A stretch of DNA of 64,000 nt from Desulfomonile tiedjei (lineage in GTDB: Bacteria; Desulfobacterota; Desulfomonilia; Desulfomonilales; Desulfomonilaceae), in NCBI GenBank assembly GCA_016218715.1, contig JACRDG010000076.1:1-64000 (forward strand), written 5' to 3'. The translations under genes and the position numbers were made by a program. Below, piece by piece: positions 59,987-64,000 of the stretch. The notes under the pieces were generated by a model, which was given only the letters and a program-made list of their open reading frames with translations, did no database searches and was not told where the DNA came from. Numbering within the stretch: position 1 is the stretch's first letter; each line of letters begins with the position of its first letter.

Positions 59987-61701
59987 ATCTTCTCCTGGGT
60001 CATGCCGCCGAAGCAATATCGGCAGGTCAATGGGAGGCGTCTGTCTTTGCCGAAAGCCCTCGGAGTAATTTTCACGCCGGGCGGAGCCTGTCGCCGCTTG
60101 TACTCGTTTCGATCCACCATCGCGATGACGTCCCTGACCACGTCAGGAGGAAATCCGTCGATTTCGTCGAACCCCTTGTCTTCTTCCACATACGCTTTGA
60201 GGATCGGGTCCAGCACCGCGTACGGCGGCAGAGAGTCCTCGTCTTTCTGGTCGGGACGGAGTTCCGCACTGGGCGGGCGAACGATCACGCTCGACGGGAT
60301 CACGTCTCGCCCAGCCTTGCGATTCACGTACTCGGACAGCTCGTACACCAGCGTTTTCGGCACGTCCTTCACCACGGCAAAACCGCCGGCAGTGTCCCCG
60401 TAGAGCGTGCAATACCCGACCGCGGTTTCGCTCTTGTTCCCGGTGGTCAGGACCAGCCATCCGAACCGGTTGGAGAGGGCCATCAAGATGTTACCCCTGA
60501 TCCGAGCCTGGAGGTTTTCGAATTCGGTACCGGTTCTTCCTTTCCTGAAGGGATCTTCGAGGATTTTGGCGTACGCGTCGAACACCTCTTCGATCGGGAT
60601 GGTGAGAAGCTCGATCCCCAGGTTCCGGGCCAGAATCTCGGCATCGGAAAGGGTCTCTCGCGACGTGTACTGTGACGGCATCGTGACCCCTGTGACGTAC
60701 TGCGGTCCGAGCGCGTCCACAGCCACCGCGGCAGTGAGCGATGAGTCTATGCCGCCACTCAGGCCGATCACCACCGCGGAAAAACCGTTCTTTCGGACGT
60801 AGTCGCCTGTTCCCAGTACCAGGGCGCTGTATACCTCTTCTACGAGATTCAGCTCAGGTTGGATAGTCGCAGGCCGGTACTGACGGCCGGGAAGATCCGC
60901 TCCCCGCGTGATCCTGACCCGTTCATCCACGTTCCAAAGGGGGAGAGTGTTGTCCGTGACCGGGATCTCCACATCAGTCACGAGCAGATCCTCCTCGAAG
61001 CGCTTGGCAGTTGCAAGGAGCCGGCCGTGGGGGTCGACCACGAGGCTGCCGCCGTCGAAGACCAACTCGTCCTGGCCGCCCACGAGATTGGTGTAAGCGA
61101 CGGTCGTGCCGGTGGCGCGGGCAAAGAGGCTGATAATCTGGTCCAGCCGGTACGTGTACTTTCCCGCATGGAAGGGAGATGCTGAGAGATTCACGACGAC
61201 CTGTGCGTGATTCCGTAGCGCGCATCGCTCCGCGGTGGACCCAGGAATCCAGATGTCCTCACACACGGTCACCGACACCCGCACGCCAGCGATCTCAACG
61301 ACCAGACACTGCGAGCCGGACCGGAAATATCTCTTTTCGTCAAAGACCCCGTAGTTGGGGAGTTCGACCTTGTGATAGACCCCCTGGATCGCGCCGTCGT
61401 ACAGCAGGGCTGCAGCGTTGTAGGTCCGATCTTCTCTGCTGTCGGCAAATCCGACCAGCACGCCGATGCCCGAGCAGTATGGTGCAACCGCCTCCAAAGA
61501 CTGGCGGTTCTCCGTGAGGAAACTCGCCCTGAACAGAAGGTCCTCCGGCGGGTAACCGCACAGAGCCAACTCGGGGAACGTCACCAGGTCCGCCGCGGCA
61601 GATTTTGCCCGTCCGATCCAGTCGACGATCTTCTGTGCATTTCCGGAGAAATCGCCCACCGTAGGGTTGATCTGGGCTTGCGCTATCCTGAATACGGTCA
61701 C
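59983..61701 (-). CDS. nadE: glutamine-dependent NAD+ synthetase
   Basis: NadE amidates nicotinate adenine dinucleotide to NAD. The 572 residues combine an N-terminal nitrilase-type amidase (Glu in TFPELALCGYPPEDL, Lys in YHKVELPNYGVFDE, Cys in SVTVCEDIW) and a C-terminal synthetase with the P-loop VIGLSGGIDSSLTA. Ammonia from glutamine is channelled between them. The 324-base gap upstream has a TGCTATACT promoter and a strong hairpin from glnA. Confidence 0.95.
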   Translation of the reverse strand: MTVFRIAQAQINPTVGDFSGNAQKIVDWIGRAKSAAADLVTFPELALCGYPPEDLLFRASFLTENRQSLEAVAPYCSGIGVLVGFADSREDRTYNAAALLYDGAIQGVYHKVELPNYGVFDEKRYFRSGSQCLVVEIAGVRVSVTVCEDIWIPGSTAERCALRNHAQVVVNLSASPFHAGKYTYRLDQIISLFARATGTTVAYTNLVGGQDELVFDGGSLVVDPHGRLLATAKRFEEDLLVTDVEIPVTDNTLPLWNVDERVRITRGADLPGRQYRPATIQPELNLVEEVYSALVLGTGDYVRKNGFSAVVIGLSGGIDSSLTAAVAVDALGPQYVTGVTMPSQYTSRETLSDAEILARNLGIELLTIPIEEVFDAYAKILEDPFRKGRTGTEFENLQARIRGNILMALSNRFGWLVLTTGNKSETAVGYCTLYGDTAGGFAVVKDVPKTLVYELSEYVNRKAGRDVIPSSVIVRPPSAELRPDQKDEDSLPPYAVLDPILKAYVEEDKGFDEIDGFPPDVVRDVIAMVDRNEYKRRQAPPGVKITPRAFGKDRRLPLTCRYCFGGMTQEKI

Positions 61702-61909
61702 CGCTTCCTCCTGGCCCGGGACTTCGCTCCTGACGCATTCGCATCCGCCAAGCGGAAACGACGTACGGCAGTTGCAGAAATTTCTGACCGATCGTGTTGA
61801 CGTAACGCCTCCGATCCCTGCCTGGGATCAGGAACCTGCTGAAGGCTACATCGAAAAAGAGGGGCTCTTCGCAACTGCTCTAAGGATGGGATTCACCCCA
61901 ATTCCCGGC

Positions 61910-61918
61910 AGTATAGCA
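61910..61918 (-). promoter_or_regulatory. extended -10 promoter of nadE
   Basis: TGCTATACT on the minus strand (complement at 61910-61918), about 200 nt before nadE. No clear -35. The rest of the gap 61702-62025 shows only the glnA hairpin. Confidence 0.45.
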
Positions 61919-61925
61919 CAAACAG

Positions 61926-61970
61926 CTCAGCCGTCTGAGCCTTTCGTCAGGCCGAGACGGCTGAGGGTGA
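61926..61970 (-). terminator. hairpin after glnA
   Basis: A perfect 11-bp stem (CTCAGCCGTCT / AGACGGCTGAG) with a further inner GGCC pairing, about 60 nt after the glnA stop. It is followed by CTGTTTGTG rather than a strong T-tract, so it may also stabilise the transcript end. Confidence 0.65.
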
Positions 61971-62025
61971 TGGAGAGGTGGTGGCAACCCCTTCCATGTT
62001 GACCGAGCCCGAGAAAATCCGGAGG

Positions 62026-63438
62026 CTAGCAGTCGAAGTACAGGGCGAACTCATACGGATGCGGTCTCATGCGAACCGGGTTGAGTTCTGCGTCAGTCTT
62101 GTACTCGATCCATTTGTCGATCACGTCCTGGGTGAAGACGTCACCCTTGAGCAGGAAGCCGTGGTCCTTTTCCAAGGCCTTAAGCGCTTCAGCCAGGCTC
62201 CCCGGCGTGGACGGGACGTCCTTCAGCTCTTCCGGGGAGAGGGCGTAGATGTCCTTGTCCAATGGCTGGCCCGGATCCATCTTGTTTTCGATACCATCCA
62301 GAACCGCCATCAGAAGAGCGCTGAATGCCAGGTAACCGTTGCAGGAAGGATCGGGGGTTCGATACTCGACCCGTTTCGCCTTCGGGGAAGCGCTGTACAT
62401 CGGGATACGGCAGCAGGCGGAGCGGTTCCTGGAAGAATAGGCCAAGTTGACTGGAGCCTCGAAACCCGGCACCAACCGCTTATACGAATTGGTGGTGGGG
62501 TTGCAGAGAGCACAGAGCGCGGGGGCATGCTTCAGGATGCCACCAATGGCCCAGAGAGCCATCTGTGACAGGCCCGCGTACTTGTCGCCCGCGAAGAGAG
62601 GAACCCCTTCCTTCCAGATACTTACGTGGGTATGCATGCCGGAGCCGTTGTCCTCGAACAATGGTTTAGGCATGAAGGTAACGGTCTTGTAGTGACGCTT
62701 CGCGACGTTCTTGAGCACGTACTTGAACCACATGAGCTGGTCGCCCATCTTTACAAGCGGGCTGAACTTCATGTCGATCTCGGCCTGTCCCGCGGTGGCC
62801 ACCTCATGGTGCTGCGCCTCGATCACGATGCCGAGGGACTCGAGGACCTGCACCATTTCAGTACGGATGTCCTGCTGGGAATCCGTGGGGGATACCGGGA
62901 AGTACCCTTCCTTGTGTCTCGGCTTGTATCCGAGGTTGGGTCCCTCGTCACGGCCGGTGTTCCAGCATCCTTCGACGGAGTCGATCTGATAATAACCGTG
63001 GTTCGAACCGTAGCTGTAGCGGATGTCGTCAAAGATGAAGAACTCGGCTTCCGGACCGAAGAAAGCGGTGTCACCGAGCTTGGTGTACTTCAGATACGCC
63101 TCGGCCTTCTGGGCGATGTTGCGGGGATCTCTCGTGTAACGCTCCTTGGTGACCGGGTCGACGATGTTGCAAATGAGCGAGAGGGTGGGCGCGGCCATGA
63201 ACGGATCCATAACCGCGGTCGACGCATCAGGGATTACCAACATGTCGGACGCGTTGATCGGCTGCCAGCCTCGGATCGAAGAGCCGTCGAATCCGAAGCC
63301 TTCCTCGAAGGAATCTTCCTCGAGTTCGTGGAGGGGAACGCTGAAATGCTGCCACATCCCCGGAAAATCCATGAACTTGAGGTCCACCATCACCGTGTTG
63401 TTCTTCTTGGCAAATTCGAGTACTCCTTTAGGGTCCAT
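62026..63438 (-). CDS. glnA: glutamine synthetase type I
   Basis: GlnA joins ammonia and glutamate with ATP to form glutamine. The 470 residues have the N-terminal beta-grasp ([14 protein letters not shown]), [23 protein letters not shown] (metal site), '[15 protein letters not shown]' and '[11 protein letters not shown]'. The tyrosine adenylylation site is kept ([16 protein letters not shown]), so GlnE-type control is possible; glnE is not in the window. The start has AAGGAG six bases upstream. glnB lies 217 bases before it on the same strand, so they may form an operon. Confidence 0.96.
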   Translation of the reverse strand: MDPKGVLEFAKKNNTVMVDLKFMDFPGMWQHFSVPLHELEEDSFEEGFGFDGSSIRGWQPINASDMLVIPDASTAVMDPFMAAPTLSLICNIVDPVTKERYTRDPRNIAQKAEAYLKYTKLGDTAFFGPEAEFFIFDDIRYSYGSNHGYYQIDSVEGCWNTGRDEGPNLGYKPRHKEGYFPVSPTDSQQDIRTEMVQVLESLGIVIEAQHHEVATAGQAEIDMKFSPLVKMGDQLMWFKYVLKNVAKRHYKTVTFMPKPLFEDNGSGMHTHVSIWKEGVPLFAGDKYAGLSQMALWAIGGILKHAPALCALCNPTTNSYKRLVPGFEAPVNLAYSSRNRSACCRIPMYSASPKAKRVEYRTPDPSCNGYLAFSALLMAVLDGIENKMDPGQPLDKDIYALSPEELKDVPSTPGSLAEALKALEKDHGFLLKGDVFTQDVIDKWIEYKTDAELNPVRMRPHPYEFALYFDC

Positions 63439-63478
63439 GCACTGCTCCTTTTCTGTTTTCGGAAGTTCTATTCAGTTA

Positions 63479-63492
63479 CCCCTCCGAAGGGG
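63479..63492. other. small hairpin before glnA
   Basis: A 5-bp stem (CCCCT / AGGGG, loop CCGA/TCGG), 41 bases upstream of the glnA start. It may slow or shield initiation. No sigma-54 motif could be found in the glnB-glnA gap. Confidence 0.35.
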
Positions 63493-63655
63493 GGATACTC
63501 ATGTGAAGAGGCCTGCAGGTCGCTACCTCTTGCATGCCTATGTCAATCCGCCTCACAGGACCGAGGCCAGTACGTAAAGTCCCTGAGAACGGGGGAATCC
63601 GCCGGAAGCACGATCGGCTACGACCCCACGTCCCGCGAAAGGTCCCCGGGGGATG

Positions 63656-64000
<345 letters not shown>

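Noticed and set aside
63439-63655. Sigma-54 promoter for glnA
   Set aside because: I looked for TGGC-N-TTGC on the minus strand and found no acceptable match.

Overview
This window looks like a chromosomal segment of a sulfate-reducing member of the Desulfobacterota (formerly Deltaproteobacteria). The basis is an intact aprBA-qmoABC cluster (APS reductase plus its membrane electron-donor complex), a siroheme-decarboxylase-type protein of the alternative heme pathway, acyl-CoA dehydrogenases, many iron-sulfur proteins, and a gene that reads as a selenoprotein. I cannot name the genus; a Desulfomonile- or Syntrophobacter-like relative is a guess. There is no rRNA operon, no convincing tRNA, no CRISPR array and no complete transposon.

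Layout. 0.7-8.1 kb: aprB-aprA-qmoA-qmoB-qmoC, with terminators after aprA and after qmoC. 8.7-15 kb: purB, then three envelope genes (a YkuD-type peptidase with two NTF2-like domains, a membrane-anchored protein, and an M99/Csd4-like carboxypeptidase) that resemble the Helicobacter/Campylobacter cell-shape enzymes. 15-16.6 kb: panC-panD on the minus strand, behind a promoter and a structured leader that ends in a terminator. 16.7-21.2 kb: a DUF362 ferredoxin, an RqcH/NFACT protein and a pentapeptide-repeat protein. 22.6-29.5 kb: a long minus-strand series (two acyl-CoA dehydrogenases, nucleoside phosphorylase, ABC permease and ATPase, HhH-GPD glycosylase, Tat-exported molybdopterin protein). 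29.8-33.4 kb: DUF2461, HAMP, TauE/SafE and SPFH-zinc-ribbon genes, the last flanked by two related palindromic elements.

33.7-39.8 kb is the most unusual part: a c-heme/triple-rhodanese protein split by an in-frame UGA with a good bacterial SECIS hairpin, next to a 1195-residue fusion of a spermidine-synthase-like membrane module, a flavinylated FMN-binding domain and a NosR/NapH-type iron-sulfur membrane domain. 40.2-42.1 kb: an AAA ATPase/TOPRIM pair of OLD or PARIS type, probably phage defence. 43-46 kb: AmmeMemoRadiSam genes. 47-50.4 kb: a pseudokinase with zinc ribbon and other poorly known genes. 50.5-53.7 kb: dciA, mogA, speD and a PrsW-zinc-ribbon pair. 55.9-56.3 kb: a cluster of DnaA boxes (candidate oriC or DnaA-regulated site) in front of a cdaA-cdaR fusion. 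57.9-64 kb: siroheme decarboxylase, a zinc-ribbon protein, glutamine amidotransferase, nadE, glnA and glnB.

How parts fit: Apr/Qmo carry APS reduction in sulfate respiration; glnB-glnA handle nitrogen; purB, panCD, nadE, speD and mogA are biosynthetic. A short helical module (consensus roughly '..GLSDAALMKRY.LS...LQSLF.KLV..G') occurs six times in three unrelated proteins here and ties several hypothetical genes together. Three families of short dispersed repeats sit in the gaps between genes.
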